From Ischnura elegans (lineage: Eukaryota; Arthropoda; Insecta; Odonata; Coenagrionidae), in contig NC_060257.1 in the NCBI RefSeq assembly GCF_921293095.1, positions 57,076,968 to 57,140,967 of the forward strand: a stretch of 64,000 nucleotides of DNA, read 5' to 3'. A program made the translations under genes and the position numbers. Below, one piece after another: positions 30,852-43,218 of this stretch (position 1 is its first letter; each line of letters opens with the position of its first letter). Under the pieces are notes generated by a model, which worked only from the letters and a program-made list of their open reading frames with translations, was not told the origin of the DNA and did not search any database.

Positions 30852-33800
30852 ATGGCCCGGATTCCAAAGGAGCGAGTTCGGGGAAAGAAACGGGACAATG
30901 CAGTTTATTTGTCAATGCGACCTCTTTTCCTTTTCTGCACAGTCCCTGCTTTCATTCTGGTGGATAGAAATGAATCCAAGAAACCCAGGCGAAGGAAACT
31001 AAGAGGTTTTTGCGCCAGTTCCAGATTCTTGAGAGCTCAAAACGTCTCCATTCTCCTCACCTACGGTCTGGGAGAAGTCGCGACGGTGATTAACCTCTAT
31101 TACGCTGTATCGGCAGGGCAGAGTTTGACCAGGATCGTACACTTCGTCTGGCCGGTGATAGACATGCTTCTACTCCTCGCAACTTCCACCTCCTTGATCT
31201 TCCATCGGGAAAGGATCAAAGACGTCCTCTTCAGGACCAACGAAGTCTTCAGGAAAAGCAAAGGGACAAGCATCTCGCGCCGCAGACTGGAGACGTTCGT
31301 CTGGGCTCACTGCATCGCGCTCTGGTCGATCCTCATACTGGGATGCTCCCACATACTGGTCAGGAAGTTTGATGCCAGGATGCTCGGGAGTATACTCCAG
31401 TTCCTAAGTCACGTGACCGTGACGGCCATATCTCTTCAGTTCTCTATCTTGCTGAGGGTCGTTCTCCTGTCCCTAAGGTATCTGAACGCCCAGATTTCCA
31501 TCGTCTTCCGGAGGTTTTTGGAGCAGAGCGAGCTGAGGAGGCCACAAAACGCGACTTTAACCTCTGAGGTAGGTACTCCTGATTCCCAACGAGGTCAATA
31601 GAGTAAATCCTCGATAGCATTTTCGTTGTTATTTTTCAACTACTGTCCTTCCTGTGATAAAGCATTTCTCTCCCATTTGAACGATGCAAGCTCCGCCAAA
31701 TCTGGCTGCCTTAAAACCTCTAACCCACTTCTTCACAAGTAAAATAAAATATAGAGCTCCTCACATGTACAATATGTCCACTAACTCACATGTAAAATAT
31801 GTCCACTAACACCATTCTCACTTCTTTCTCCATTCACAATCTTCCTTGTCCACCCTTTAAAAGTGACCCTATCTCTAGACATAAGTAAGTTTTGCCTAAA
31901 TCCAATATGATAAATTTGTGGTATGGCCATGGGCGTACGGCAAAACTAGCCGTGGTCGTTCAAGTTGTAACTTTTTTGCACAGAAAAGGTTAATGAAATC
32001 AAAATTTTAAGGAAATTATGACAGCAATTTTTTAGTTTTTATAATTATTTGCTTTAAAAAATAATGATTTTATTTTAGTTCCATGTCTTATACTAATATC
32101 ATTTTTCTTAAAAAGGAAAATTGGTTCATGACTTTTGTTTTCCACTAAATTTATTTCCGCTTCAAGGGGGGGCAGTTGCCTCTCGCTGGGTACGCCTATG
32201 GGTATGGATTTGTCACCGCTACTATCATAGAAAACTCTATTAATGATAAGGTGCCTCAATGGGAGAATGCGAGAGAAAAAAGCCAAGGATCAATTCCTTC
32301 AGACATTTCTACGATGAATGACTTCCATAAAGTCGACCCCTCCACCACAACTCATATCAATGCTCTCTTCTAAGGTACCAGGAGCAATAGTGGCAAGGCG
32401 CCTTAGACATTTAGCCCGGCAACACTTGGCTATGTGCGGCGTGGCGAGGGACCTCAACGCAATATACGGCGTCAATGCCCTGGTTCATTCCACGCAGATC
32501 CTCATGGACCTGGCGTACCACAGCTTCATCATGGCGGAGCTAATTGGGGGTATCGCGCACGGCTTCAGTACCAGCCACTATCTCCTGGACCTTTTTATCT
32601 GGAATGTTCCCACCTTATCCTCGCTAGCGCATTCCGTGATGCAGTGTCAAGCTGCTTCTCTCGAGGTAAGCAACAAAGATTGTTTTATTACAAAAATATT
32701 CTACGGATTGAGATAGGTTTGCATGGAGAATTTAAGAAATATTTTGCCAGTCTCCTCTTCCTTTATAAACTTCCTTCTTCTATTTACAATTAGGCCCACA
32801 GCATTCTTAAGGTAGAAAAATTGTTTCACCTATTCTAGCTTTTGTTTTCCCATTTTTGTGTCTTTTTCAAGTCCCTATCTTTTTCTGCGTTTAAGTATCT
32901 TTTCTGTGCTAATCATAAATTAAATACTTTTACTTTGAGCCAACGTTTCTGAATTTAATAAATCTATCGTCCGATCTACAATGATATGACTACCGGAATA
33001 AGTACAGATTAGATTACCGTCCCCATCCCCCGAGAAATTTGATGCCAATATAACATGCGTAAACATAATGGGTAATTACATTTGCATTTTTTAGCAAGCG
33101 AAGGAGCGTAAAATATTTTATAAAATTGTACATTGCATTGATGTCGTTACTGTGAGTTGTTCATTGTTTATATAAGATGTTGTACCCTAAATATTCATCA
33201 TTTGTAGTCCTGAGGATGAAATACATTATATTCAGAAACTTTGGCTCAGAAGAACTGTTTTCATTTACTCTGACCGATTCTCACGGTCCTGATTGATTTG
33301 TTTCAACTAACTTCACGACTCTGTCATCTATCCTTATCACTACTCAACACTGATATTCCGATTACCTCTCTTCATTTCTTACATGAACGACCAATGGATT
33401 TCACTTCATGCTGACTTTGGTTCCTTGAGATCGAATTAACCAGGAAGATGGCCATTAATTTCTCCCTAAAAACCGTCACCAGTCGAGTTTTAAGAGAAGT
33501 AAGTAACATGGTACCGAATTCGGAAGTAATAGGTATTTTTTACTATTGAGGGAGACCATATTTTGACGTAAATATCCTGGAAAATGTTTCATAAATTCAT
33601 AGTAGTGCATTCCTACCCATTTGTCCGCTTTCCTTAGCTAAATCCTTCTCTGAGATTTCTCTGCACCTGTTCAGTTGGCGAAAATACAGTCTTGAAAACT
33701 CTTTACCAACTTAAATATGTGCCATTAAAATGCGCAGTCCAGTAGAGAGAATTAAAAGTTCGCAGCATATTAAATTATCAATAGACAGCGAATTAGAATA

Positions 33801-35406
33801 AAATACAAGTGTTGATAATGTCAGTGGAATAAATGAATGTGTTGTGTGTCTCACCAGAATTTCAAACATAATATGCTCACGAATGATCCCACGGTTTTTC
33901 AGATACGTCGTTTCTCCAACCAAATACACCATTCGCAGGCTAAATTCTCCGGCGCAGGTTTCGTGAGCTTGGACTACTCCTTGTTTGTGAAGGTAAGAAA
34001 AAAAAATTTCCTGATAAATAATAATTATACAGCTAATACTATAGCGTAAATTGTTATTCATTTAGTCCTGCGAGTAAGGTATGATCAGTATCATCACACA
34101 GTGATTCAATCAAAAGGTTGGCTTAGATGGGTGAGGGTGGAGCTCACCCCTGACTAAGCCACAGGCGAATGATTTCACACATTCAGGGCACAGTTGCAGT
34201 CCCTTTCCGTGGGACGACTCTCACCCCGAAGATTTTTGTTTAGGGGTGTCCGAGAACTACACACGAGATTAAAATGCACGACCTTTCAGTCAGTTATTAA
34301 GCACTCTGGCCACTAGACTACAAAGTTACCCCTATTTTAAAATCCGACGGATTTTTAACGAGTTTATTTTTAGGGAGTTCATGGTAATAAGATAGAAACA
34401 GCCGTAGTAACTTTTCGCATTTACTTCATAGTGGAGATAGATATTGAAAACAGTATTAGAGGTTAAAATGCTGGGTAAACGAGGGAGAGGATATGGTTTT
34501 AAACAGAATGAAAGGGATAATGCCTTCGGTGAATTGAAGAGAGAAGACCACGAAGAAAGGGGAGGCTGTTAAAATACTTTGTAATTACTTCGTGGAAACC
34601 TTCCTTAATCGGTATAATACTTTAATAATAATTTATTTTTCTCAAGCAGTTTCAATGTTTACATGTCCTATTCAAGAGCTGTCTGAATAAAGAGTACAAG
34701 GGAGTACCCAGAATCAAAACTAGTGGGGGGTAAGCCATGGTTGTTCAATTTTAGGTGAGATTTGAGCATGGAAAAGGTGAATTAAATCAACATTAAGGAA
34801 ACTGTAACAGTTCTTTATTAGTTTAAAATGATTTTCTTAAAAACATATTATGTTCCTTAAAGACATATGCGATTTTTGCTTCTAGGGGGGGGCAGCTGCC
34901 CCCTCCTGCCCCTCGCTGGGTACGCCCATGAAAGAGTAGCTAATCTGATGTATAATTAACTGGGAGGAATAGGTGTGGTAACATTTAGGACTATATAGAA
35001 ACAGGTGATTTAGGTTGGGTTGGAGACACATTTAAGTGGCAGAGATGTCTATGATCGAAGTATTTTCCTCATTTTGGTGGGTGTCTAGGGACCTGTCCCC
35101 CTCTTATATTTGATCCAGCACCTCTTAAAAGCCTGACAGGCAGCAAATAATACCAAAACTGCAAAATAAAATCAATCGCATAACCAAAAGGCTAGAAGAA
35201 TGAGGTAAATTTGAGCTTCAAAAATTCACATAAAAACTAGGGTATAACGAATTTCAACCCCTTTAACTCACAGATGACATTCGCTCTCCAAGGTTTTCAT
35301 AATCAAATTCCTCTTTAAATTTTTTTCCTTCCAGATTGCAGCCGCAGCATTCTCCAACGTTATCATATTGGCACAGTTTCAGTCATACGTGGTGCCAGCG
35401 AAGTGA
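30852..35406 (+). CDS. Gustatory receptor (7-transmembrane, insect Gr family), six exons
   Basis: Predicted ligand-gated chemosensory channel subunit in the dendritic membrane of taste neurons. Exons, all phase 0: 30852-31568 (239 codons), 32375-32665 (97), 32794-32811 (6), 33448-33498 (17), 33903-33992 (30), 35335-35406 (23 plus TGA); total 412 residues, normal for Grs. The start has good context (AAAATGG). Exon 1 opens with basic residues, then RPLFLFCTVPAFILV; hydrophobic spans lie near 24-37, 66-87, 95-117, 149-170 and 183-206, then LRYLNAQI. Exon 2 has the family-typical RLRHLARQHLAMCGVARDLN and two more spans. Exon 5 carries FSNQIHHSQAKFSGAGFVSL, then DYSLF. Exon 6 gives the last helix with AQFQ, a weakened TYxxxxxQF motif. 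Exons 1, 2, 5 and 6 are strong; the two micro-exons were chosen because they restore the usual loop length and phase and are less sure. Introns carry MITEs and a SINE. Confidence 0.85.
31929..32200. mobile_element. MITE, ATGGGCGTAC ends (Gr intron 1)
   Basis: Left end ATGGGCGTACGGC, right end CTGGGTACGCCTATG. The flanks share GGTATGG, a partial duplication. The interior matches copies at 34699 and 36907 (GTGGTCGTTCAAGTTGTAAC, CAGTTGCC, CGCTGGGTACGCC). Confidence 0.75.
32812..33447 (+). other. Gr intron 3 with a diverged repeat
   Basis: About 33150-33300 resembles 37180-37340 (shared ACATTATATTCA and TTTTCATTTACTCnGACCGA). The repeat class is unknown. Confidence 0.5.
34110..34345 (-). mobile_element. 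SINE-like repeat (Gr intron 5)
   Basis: On the minus strand it begins GGGGTAACTTTGTAGTCTAG with an A-box-like TAGTCTAGTGGCCAGAGTGC. Its B-box region is decayed. The far end has GAGCTCACCCCTGACTAAGC on the plus strand, related to the 1.8 and 10.8 kb bodies. Confidence 0.45.
34699..34930. mobile_element. 232-bp MITE, AGGGnGTACCCAG ends
   Basis: Ends AGGGAGTACCCAG and CTGGGTACGCCCATG. Flanks AAAGAGTACA (34689-34698) and AAAGAGTAGC (34931-34940) match at 8 of 10, a 10-bp target duplication. It lies in intron 5 of the receptor gene. Confidence 0.8.
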
Positions 35407-35428
35407 GGACGACAAAATTCGCCGACGA

Positions 35429-35434
35429 AATAAA
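35429..35434 (+). terminator. Possible polyadenylation signal of the Gr gene
   Basis: AATAAA occurs 23 bp after the TGA stop. A short 3' UTR is plausible for Gr genes; a LINE tail starts about 40 bp further on. Confidence 0.35.
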
Positions 35435-35469
35435 ATTAATTTCTACTTGAGACTTTTGCGGCGCTGCTG

Positions 35470-35770
35470 TAATAATATCTCATCTGCATCTACACTCTAC
35501 CCCGCAAGCCGCCTTAAAAAGCGTGTGGCGGGGGGTGTTAGGATGCCAGCTGTGAACAAATAAAAAGGAAATGCTACGATAAAATTACGCCAACTATTTA
35601 TTTAAGTCCTCTAATGTTCAGAGGAAAAACGAATTTCCATACCGTTTGGAAAAATATCTCTCTTAAGTTATCGCTTCTGTCGGACCTGGAAATATAGAGG
35701 GGTTCTAATACAATGTCCTCGGTGTCACTCCTTAGGGTATCTATTCTCAATTTCTCAAGCTATCTAAAGA
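35470..35770 (-). mobile_element. LINE 3' end fragment
   Basis: The plus strand reads CATCTGCATCTACACTCTAC, then CCCGCAAGCCGCC and GTGTGGCGGGGGGTG. This is the complement of a LINE tail of the type described at 25.18 kb but another subfamily. The inward sequence to 35.77 kb is compatible with the post-RT region but too decayed to read. Confidence 0.5.
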
Positions 35771-36232
35771 TTGATATTGAGGTGGAGGTAGAGGTTGTAT
35801 CGCACAGTAAAGAGGTTTACGCAAGCAGCTTTCCCATAGCCTCGACCACGAGCTATTCTTTCACTGTGTGGCATCAAGTGCAACCGTTATTTGGTTATTA
35901 GTAACATTTTTACGAAAGTAGCGACAGTTAGTGGTGATGGTGACGACGTGTCATCAGCATGTAAGTGGTGGCTGATTGGTACGTTAAGTAATCGCGAATT
36001 CAGTTTTCATCCCATTAATCAAGTGCGGCAAGATCTGGGAGAATATCACCATCTTCATTTACAACTAAAGGAATATCCAGACAAATTTCAGGAATACATG
36101 AGGATGTCACATGAAACGGGCCTTGGACGCACCAATCACGGAGAAGCCTGCCGATATAGCTCATGATACACCGCTCGAAAAGAGATACTCGTTTGTCTTT
36201 GAAAGCGGTCTCGCGTGACCTCCTGGTGAACC
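35771..36232. other. Unassigned repeat-like DNA
   Basis: GAGGTGGAGGTAGAGGTTG near 35780 is mirrored by ACCTCTACCTCCACCTC near 36610-36636, suggesting an inverted-end element into which the 36242 MITE inserted. The ends are not clear enough to define it. Confidence 0.3.
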
Positions 36233-36241
36233 GTGAGGTAC

Positions 36242-36523
36242 TAGGGTGATCTTTATTTTTAAAGTTTTCGAATTTCTTTTGGGACGCCCCCCAGTTTTGT
36301 TCCATTTGGTGAGCAAATAAATCACGAAAATTCGATTCGTCGTAGAAGACAAAGAAGTGATAGAATAATCCGAGAGTGACATCATCTTCACTTACGTCCG
36401 AAAAACACCCAAACATACCAAAATTTCAAAATTTTAAGTGCGATGCGGCACGTTTTCCCGGTATCAGATTGCAAAAATAATTTTCATAATAAATTCATTT
36501 CAATAAAAACAAGGACCACCCTA
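36242..36523. mobile_element. 282-bp MITE, TAGGGTGrTC ends, 9-bp TSD
   Basis: Ends TAGGGTGATCTTTATTTT and AACAAGGACCACCCTA, flanked by a perfect 9-bp duplication GTGAGGTAC (36233-36241, 36524-36532). Nine-base duplications suggest a Mutator-type mover. A relative lies at 24.4-24.6 kb. Confidence 0.85.
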
Positions 36524-36653
36524 GTGAGGTACACCTCTACCTCGACCTCCTCACTATGCGCGTGCCCTTAACACACAATGCATTTGTGCTATCTCGAGGT
36601 ACCGCGACCTCTACCTCTACCTCCACCTCTTACTTCCTCACTATGCGAGTACT

Positions 36654-37210
36654 CTACCTGCTTAACATCTGTGTAAAACTTTCTGTACCTCTGTAGCACT
36701 TTTTAACGAATTTCACAGCTTTCCTCCTCATTTTATTTAATTCACGGATTAAGTCTTTCACCGCCACACCCCATTTGCTCGCTGCATATTTAAGGTGCGG
36801 CTGGATGAATGAGAAACAACACCTCTCTTTAACTTTTCCATCCGACAATATTCCTACAACACACTTGATGAATCCTAACTTCTTAAGGCCACAAACGTTT
36901 CTAACAAGGGCGTACCCAGGATCAAAACTAGAGGGGGAAAGCCGTGGTCCTTCAACTTGTAACGCAGATAAGCTTAAAAAAAATAAAAATAAAAATTCAT
37001 GAAAATTATAACAGCGCTTTATTAGTTTTTTTTTATAATTTGCTAAAAAAAAATTTTGTGTTACACTAAAATCACTTTTCTTGGATTTAATAAAAATTTG
37101 TTCAAAACTTTTGTATTGAACTAAATTTACTTTAGCTGCCCCCTCACTTCCCCCGCTGGGTACGCCCATGGTTTCTAACATGACTTTTTTGTGTTGTTCT
37201 GTTTATATGA
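36654..37210 (-). mobile_element. LINE RT C-terminal fragment, split by a MITE
   Basis: The minus-strand frame reads GLKKLGFIKCVVG, FSFIQPHLKYAASKWGV, LNKMRRKAVKFVKKCYR and ESFTQMLS, which is the thumb/post-RT region of CR1/Jockey-like LINEs. The DNA is interrupted by the 36907-37170 element; its other side resumes near 37181 on the target duplication. Confidence 0.75.
36907..37170. mobile_element. 264-bp MITE, AGGGCGTACCCAGG ends, perfect 10-bp TSD
   Basis: Ends AGGGCGTACCCAGG and CTGGGTACGCCCATG. Flanks GTTTCTAACA at 36897-36906 and again at 37171-37180 are identical over 10 bp. It is inserted in a LINE fragment, which makes the boundaries secure. Confidence 0.9.
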
Positions 37211-37645
37211 AAGTTTCTGTGCCCTAATTATTATTCATTTGTAGACCGGGGGAAGGAATATATTATATTCAAAAACAATGGTTGAGAAGAGTTGTTTTTC
37301 ATTTACTCCGACCGATATTAAAGATCTTGATTGGTTTATAAGGAAAAGGTTGGTAGCAATAAATACTGTGATTATGACAAAGTTCGTTTCAAACGATTGA
37401 TTCGCCCCGAGAAATCGTAATACAACCGAATGAAAGAAAGTGATGTAAGTAACACTACTACATGCCAATACCAGTCGTTAACTCCAAGGCAGAATCGTCA
37501 TTCATAATCCTTGACATTAAAACAATAGTTCAGCCTTCGAGACTCGCTGATGCCGCCTCAAAGCCAGTTACTCGAGCAAAAAGTATTGAGCAGCAAGCAC
37601 TTCTGCAGACAGAGCAGATGCTTCGAGTTCATGTGTCCATGGGTC

Positions 37646-37895
37646 AGGGGCGTAGCCAGGAATTTCGTTCGGGGTGGGTCCAAAACCAGAGGGGAAATTC
37701 TTTTGAAAAATAGGATACTAAGTAATGGGTTTTTAACTAATATTAACACTCTTCCTAAACGAAAAAAACTTCATTTCTAAAAGATATTTTTTGTAAATTC
37801 ATCATTTGTAAATATTTTGTTTTCTTTCATGAAGAAACATTATTGAGATTTCATATTTCGGGGGAGGGGGTCCGGACCCCCTGGCTACGCCACTG
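37646..37895. mobile_element. 250-bp MITE, AGGGGCGTAGCCAGG ends
   Basis: Ends AGGGGCGTAGCCAGGAATTT and CCTGGCTACGCCACTG. Flanks CCATGGGTC and CAATGGGAC suggest an eroded 9-10 bp duplication. Sequence related at its ends to the 57908 and 61182 elements. Confidence 0.75.
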
Positions 37896-38034
37896 CAATG
37901 GGACTATCTTTTGTCACATTTTGATGTCATAGAAGAACAGCATTACGATGATATTGAACTCACCCAATGATAATATTGCATCGTCAGGACGCATCACCGC
38001 CTCTCTGTCGGTCATGATTAGTAATTTCGTCGGA

Positions 38035-38619
38035 AGGGGCGGTCTGGGGTGATTGGAGGCCCACGGCTAGGGCTCATGATGGGAGCCTTCTCACCCTTGT
38101 CATAATCACATTCGGGGACTCTCCCCCGGAAAATTTTAGGAAATTGCATGCCGAGAAATGGATTTTGACGCTACACTGACTTTTTAAAAACTAGATACAA
38201 GTTAATAAAAAATAGAAATTTCCTAAGAAAAAATGCTATGAAAAAAGAGAATTTCGAAATTTATGAATAATAAAAATTTCTTAAGGTTCAACCATCTGTT
38301 TAATGAAAAATTCCCTTGAAACATCACTGAAATCTAAAAAAAACTATAATATAACCTTTACGAATAACCCTTTCAAAAATGATTAGGTCATCTATTATCT
38401 TCTGACACCTTTGCTTGATATTTTGTCTTATATAATCTTTTTATACTGCGTATGTATACTATTGGATGGCAAAAAAGCTTTGGTCCAAGTAATCTGAGTA
38501 TTGTTTTTACTATTCCACCTTTCACATACGTCCCACGATAAACGCAAACGTTGTCGGGGCACCCTTAGCTCGGGGCCCTGGGCGATTGCCGACCAGCCAA
38601 CCTCGCCAGACCGCCCCTG
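38035..38619. mobile_element. TIR element, AGGGGCGGTCTGG ends
   Basis: Left AGGGGCGGTCTGGGGTGATT and right CTCGCCAGACCGCCCCTG are inverted. The interior is AT-rich and non-coding. No convincing target duplication. Confidence 0.65.
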
Positions 38620-38825
38620 TTCTTGGTGACGGATTAACACTCGAGTAAAATAAAAACAGCGGTCACTTCTATGTAAGGATCACTAAGAGAAATTTTCCTC
38701 AGCCCATACGTCAATGGCGGCTTTCATAGAAAAATAAATGCATAAAAAGAGATTTGAAATAATTCCTTTTTCCAAAAACTGATAATTAGGTTTATTATGA
38801 ATGAATACATAGCCTGATAGGTGAG

Positions 38826-39245
38826 TAAGGATTGGCACCCACGCTTTGTTCTCCAAGTGATTCAAAGCTTATTTGTAACTATTTGGTTCATTTTATAGTG
38901 TTTTAGGAAAAAAGTGTTTTTCGTCTTTTTTTCTTTTTATTTTCTAATTTTTAGTTAGAATATAAATAAAAATTCTTAAGCATTATTTTCAATATTTTAT
39001 TTTATAAAAGTGAGGCTCATGAGGAAACCAAAAACTTTCTTAAATAAGGTGCGAAATGGCAAAATCTTAAACTATGAAAGACGCGTTAAATCGACTTTTT
39101 CAATGTTTAAAAATTTAATGAAAATAACCGCATACTCCTGGCTTCGAACCTGATAATTTCTGTTCAAAAATAGTATAAATTGTAGCAAAAGTAAGAAATA
39201 AGCCTTTATAAATCTTTCGGAAAATAATGCGTGGGTGCTGATTAG
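38826..39245. mobile_element. Diverged MITE with AGCACCCACGC ends
   Basis: Left arm GGATTGGCACCCACGC and CAAAGCTTATTT; right arm GCGTGGGTGCTGATTAGG and AAATAAGCC-like. Its arms resemble the element at 5976-6205. AT-rich centre, no frame. Confidence 0.55.
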
Positions 39246-39890
39246 GTTCATTAGAAACGACGATGGAAGACGCGATAATTCAACTAGTAAACAAAACAAT
39301 CAAAATTGACCAGGATTTCATCCTGTAATCTTCTGGTCCCTAGGCAACAGTGGTTTCAAGGTGCGGGAACGGCGTTCCGGCAGGAAAGACAATAATCAAA
39401 TAACACGTTTATCAATTTTTAGTGCCTCAACATTTCTAATAGATAAATTCATGACCAAAAATAAATTTATTTTAAAATGCAGACGCAACTAGTAAAAAAA
39501 ACAGTAATATTTCACTTGTAAAAATAATTAAGGAAAGTGCGTTCTGGGACTGTTATTTTTGCACTGCTAGGCAAACGCATTAATTATTTCTCCAGATGAG
39601 ACCTGCTAAGTCATGAAGAATAAAATCATTAATAAATATCCTCAAGGTGAGCTATTACTTCAAATGTTAATTATCAAAAATTTTAGCTCATTCTGCCTCT
39701 GAGGAACTTGGAATAGAGCAAGAATACATTGTCATCTGGTTATTATGAGTATGGAAAATTACGAGCCGATCCGAAAATGGGAAGTGGGTTGATAATATTG
39801 AAACGTTGACATTGAAAAGGTAGTAAGTCACTAAATGTGAATTTTACAGGAGACGAAAGAAAGAGATTTGCCAACATTGTGAAGCTTATA
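39246..39890. other. Intergenic, nothing recognised
   Basis: AT-rich; no gene or element ends identified. Confidence 0.4.
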
Positions 39891-39893
39891 TTA

Positions 39894-40414
39894 GGGCACC
39901 CGCACACTGGCAACTTTAATCACCGGCAACTAAAGAATTCACCCACCCAAGAGTTGCTCGCCAACGCGCACTGGCGATTAAATAGTTGCCTCTCAGATCA
40001 GTTTAGTATAGATCTCGTGGACGCTACTTGAGTTGTTCGCTTCTCAATAAGCAAAATAAACTTTTCAACATCTGCCGCCATTACTTTAAAAACTATGAGA
40101 CCTTTTCGAAACGCAAATATCAAGAAACCTTCCGCAAAATGACGCAAAATGACCAAACGACAATCGTCAAGCAACTGAACAGTTGACAGTGCTCGGGGTT
40201 GGTATATTTAAAAAAAAGTTGGTAAAACCCACGCGGTCTATTGATGCCGGCAACAATTACTCGCCCTCGGAATAGGTCCGGATGCAATTATTTAGTTGCG
40301 GCAACTAAAAAGTCACCCGTGCGCAGGGCCACAGTCGATACCGTGTGTTTCATTGGAACTCCTTCAAATCAACTAAATGGTTGCTTTGAAAAAGTTGCCA
40401 CTGCGCGGAGGCCC
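39894..40414. mobile_element. PIF/Harbinger-type MITE, TTA TSD
   Basis: Ends GGGCACCCGCACACTGGCAA and TTGCCACTGCGCGGAGGCCC are inverted repeats with some mismatches, flanked by TTA on both sides (39891-39893, 40415-40417). Three-base TWA duplications fit Harbinger. GCAACTAAAnAGTCACCC motifs recur inside. Confidence 0.65.
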
Positions 40415-40417
40415 TTA

Positions 40418-42450
40418 GTGTATAATCTTCGTGAATCCTCGCAACTGATATATTGTACCTTACTACCTGGCCCATGCCATCGGCATTCGCATGTACTACC
40501 TTCTCCAGGAAAATAAACGAAATTTCGATTTTTTTCTGACTTTCTAAATTTCCCATGTCAACGCTTCAATTAATAATAAGATACCATCGATGAAATATAC
40601 AAACAGACGAAGCAAGCTAAGCAATAGCGTGTAATTGACGCAGACCATTGCGAAATTAGCGTAAAATATTTGGGAACGATCAGTGTCGTAGGTAGTAATT
40701 TGCCAAGTTCATGGTTGAAGTTTTTTATGCGTTATTTACCCGTATTTTGTTATTCAAACCGGAAATCACGGAAAAACGTATCGGGATGCAAAATTAACAC
40801 GGATATAATGACGGAATGGAAGAGTAAACTTCTGAAAAGACATCGGCGCAGATAAGAAACCACTAAACTTAATTCTTATTATTTTTGTATTCTAAAATCA
40901 TGAGTTTTACTCAGTCTGCCGAGCCGACGCTTACCTAAGCACAAGAAAAATATTAGTCAAAGCTAAGAATACATTTGACATTTCCACAAAAAAACTGAGT
41001 TTACTATTAAAATTATTGCTAAAAATCACGTAAGTTATATGAACATGGCGCTCTAGTCGTATCATATAGCTGTCATGAGTGCTACCGTAAAAATATAAGG
41101 AATAATAAATCCAAAAACCGAGTAAAACAATGTCATACGAAAAAATGTTTTGTCTCCAATATATATTTTTTTAAAGCAATAATTATTATATTTTTCTCAT
41201 TGTCACAGAACATATAATTACGAGAACAGGCGGTAAAATTAATACACGAAATATCTGCCCGAACACCTGGATTTTGATAGAGTCGCCGACGCCGATCCTC
41301 AAATTTGACCCAGAATATGTGCCACGGTAACGGTTCAGCTATCGGCGAGTCTTTATACCACCTCTTAAGTGAAATTTATTGAGCTTAAAATCGCACTAAT
41401 GGGACAAATGGAACTAAAAGTGTAAAGGGGCCAATGCGCCTTTCCAGTGTTAGGGAGGAGTGGATTTGAAAAGAGCGCTTTGCGGCACAAAAGTGCTTCC
41501 ATCAAATTACGTGAGAGGCGCTGACGTTCAGCACAGGAGGCTATGAAAATTTTCTTGAACAAGTTTAACCCGCGTCCGCATTTCCAGAGCAGAAAATTCT
41601 GGGCGACTCTGGATAAGGTTTAGCTATAAACACATTTTATAGCTTCGTAATAAATATGAAAATTTTCCAAATGCCGATTTGCTAATGCTCATCCATGAGT
41701 ACGTTTTCATACTACAACAAAAATAATCTCAACACATCCACTCATTTCCTCTGAGCTCGACTTCAATTCTCTATGAGAACATAAAAGGTCATACACTCTT
41801 GAGCATACACCTTGTTACTTTCTTATAGCTTTCCCCTTTTCATGCCGTAACTTGTGGTCAAATAATGGATTTAAAAAAATCATTGAGCAGTTAAATGCGA
41901 TCAAACCTTGTATGCATACCATTGATAAATTGATTATTACCATATAAAAAAAAAAATACGAATAGATATACGTAGAAAAGATAAGACATCCTTGAAAAGA
42001 GTAATATTCATATCAATATCGTATTTATGCAATTCTGATTTAATAGTTTGAAGTTGAATATTGCAATCTCCGTAATAAATAAAATGAAATGTCTGTTTGT
42101 GGAGAACAACAATGAGAACTGCAAGTATGTAGTTTTACTAATCACAACACGATTAGTTGCCTACAGATATCACGTAAAACCAAAACAATCCATTGAGCGA
42201 TTAAGCTTTAGGTTTTTAAACCATTATCTCTTTCACAGGGAGAAATTTCCCGTTCTCCCTAAACTAATTCCAATTGCCATTCCGCAATGGGATACTTCAA
42301 CAAAATAGCATCGTCCAATGGAGATGAAAGTGAAAGCAACAGTAAAGGTGGGACTTTCAGTTCATGGTTGATTCGTGGGTATGAATCCGTTCTTTAAATT
42401 GTTCATAATGAACCGGGGGAATCTTGAATCCATGGCGAACATATGTAAGC
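40418..42450. other. 2-kb AT-rich intergenic stretch
   Basis: No supported gene: frames of up to 91 codons lack motifs and splice support. No terminal repeats seen. Confidence 0.4.
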
Positions 42451-42455
42451 ATAAT

Positions 42456-42655
42456 GCATATCCAGGATTTTTTCTGGGGGAGGGAACAATTACTGTGGCA
42501 ATTTTCTATTTACTTTGATATGAAAGTTATTAAAATTAAATGATTGAGTCTCCATAATACCTAGATAAAATGAAAGTAATGATAACCGTGTTTAAAATCT
42601 TGTCTATTTTTTTAAGCATGCCCCTGTGCCTTCCCCCGAAAATCTGCTACATGCC
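42456..42655. mobile_element. Degraded copy of the GATCCAGGATTT family
   Basis: Contains ATATCCAGGATTTTTTCTGG at the left, TTTGATATGAAAGTTATTAA inside (also in the 19.9 and 61.3 kb copies), and GAAAATCTGCTACATG at the right. The ends are eroded. Confidence 0.6.
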
Positions 42656-42957
42656 CAAAAAAATTGTGATAGCTATTGTGTATTCAATACCCCAAAACAT
42701 AATAAAAGTGATTTAATTTATTACTTATTTTCAATGAATCCAACAATCACAAAAAACTTACTAATATAAGAAACATAACAAAAACATAAAATTATAAATC
42801 CAGTAACTTCAGGAAGAACACAAACAAAAGGCTGAACTCAACAAGCAATACATAGTTAACATAAGTAAAAATTATGTGTAGCAATTCTAAAACAATTACA
42901 TGGTTTGAATATACATGCACTTAATCATTATCAAGCCAATAATTTAAGAATTTCACC

Positions 42958-43150
42958 AGGGGCGGATCCAGGATTTCTTTCTGGGGGCAAGCTAGGTCAT
43001 ATCCAGGATTTTGCTCTGGGGAGACAAAAGGATACCTCTTTATACAAAACGAACACAATGATAATGGGAACGTATTAAAAATCTTGCATATTTTTAAGGG
43101 TCTGGGGGTGGCACGTACCCCATTCCACCCCACCCTCTAGATCCGCCAAT
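42958..43150. mobile_element. 193-bp MITE, AGGGGCGGATCCAGG end, 10-bp TSD
   Basis: Ends AGGGGCGGATCCAGGATTTC and CTCTAGATCCGCCAAT, flanked by GAATTTCACC (42948-42957) and GAATTTCGCC (43151-43160), 9 of 10 identical. The left end motif is partly repeated inside at about 43009. Non-coding. Confidence 0.85.
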
Positions 43151-43218
43151 GAATTTCGCCCTTGAACTTGACAGCACTAATTCAGAAAAATTTTAAGAGT
43201 GATGCTGCATCTTCACCA

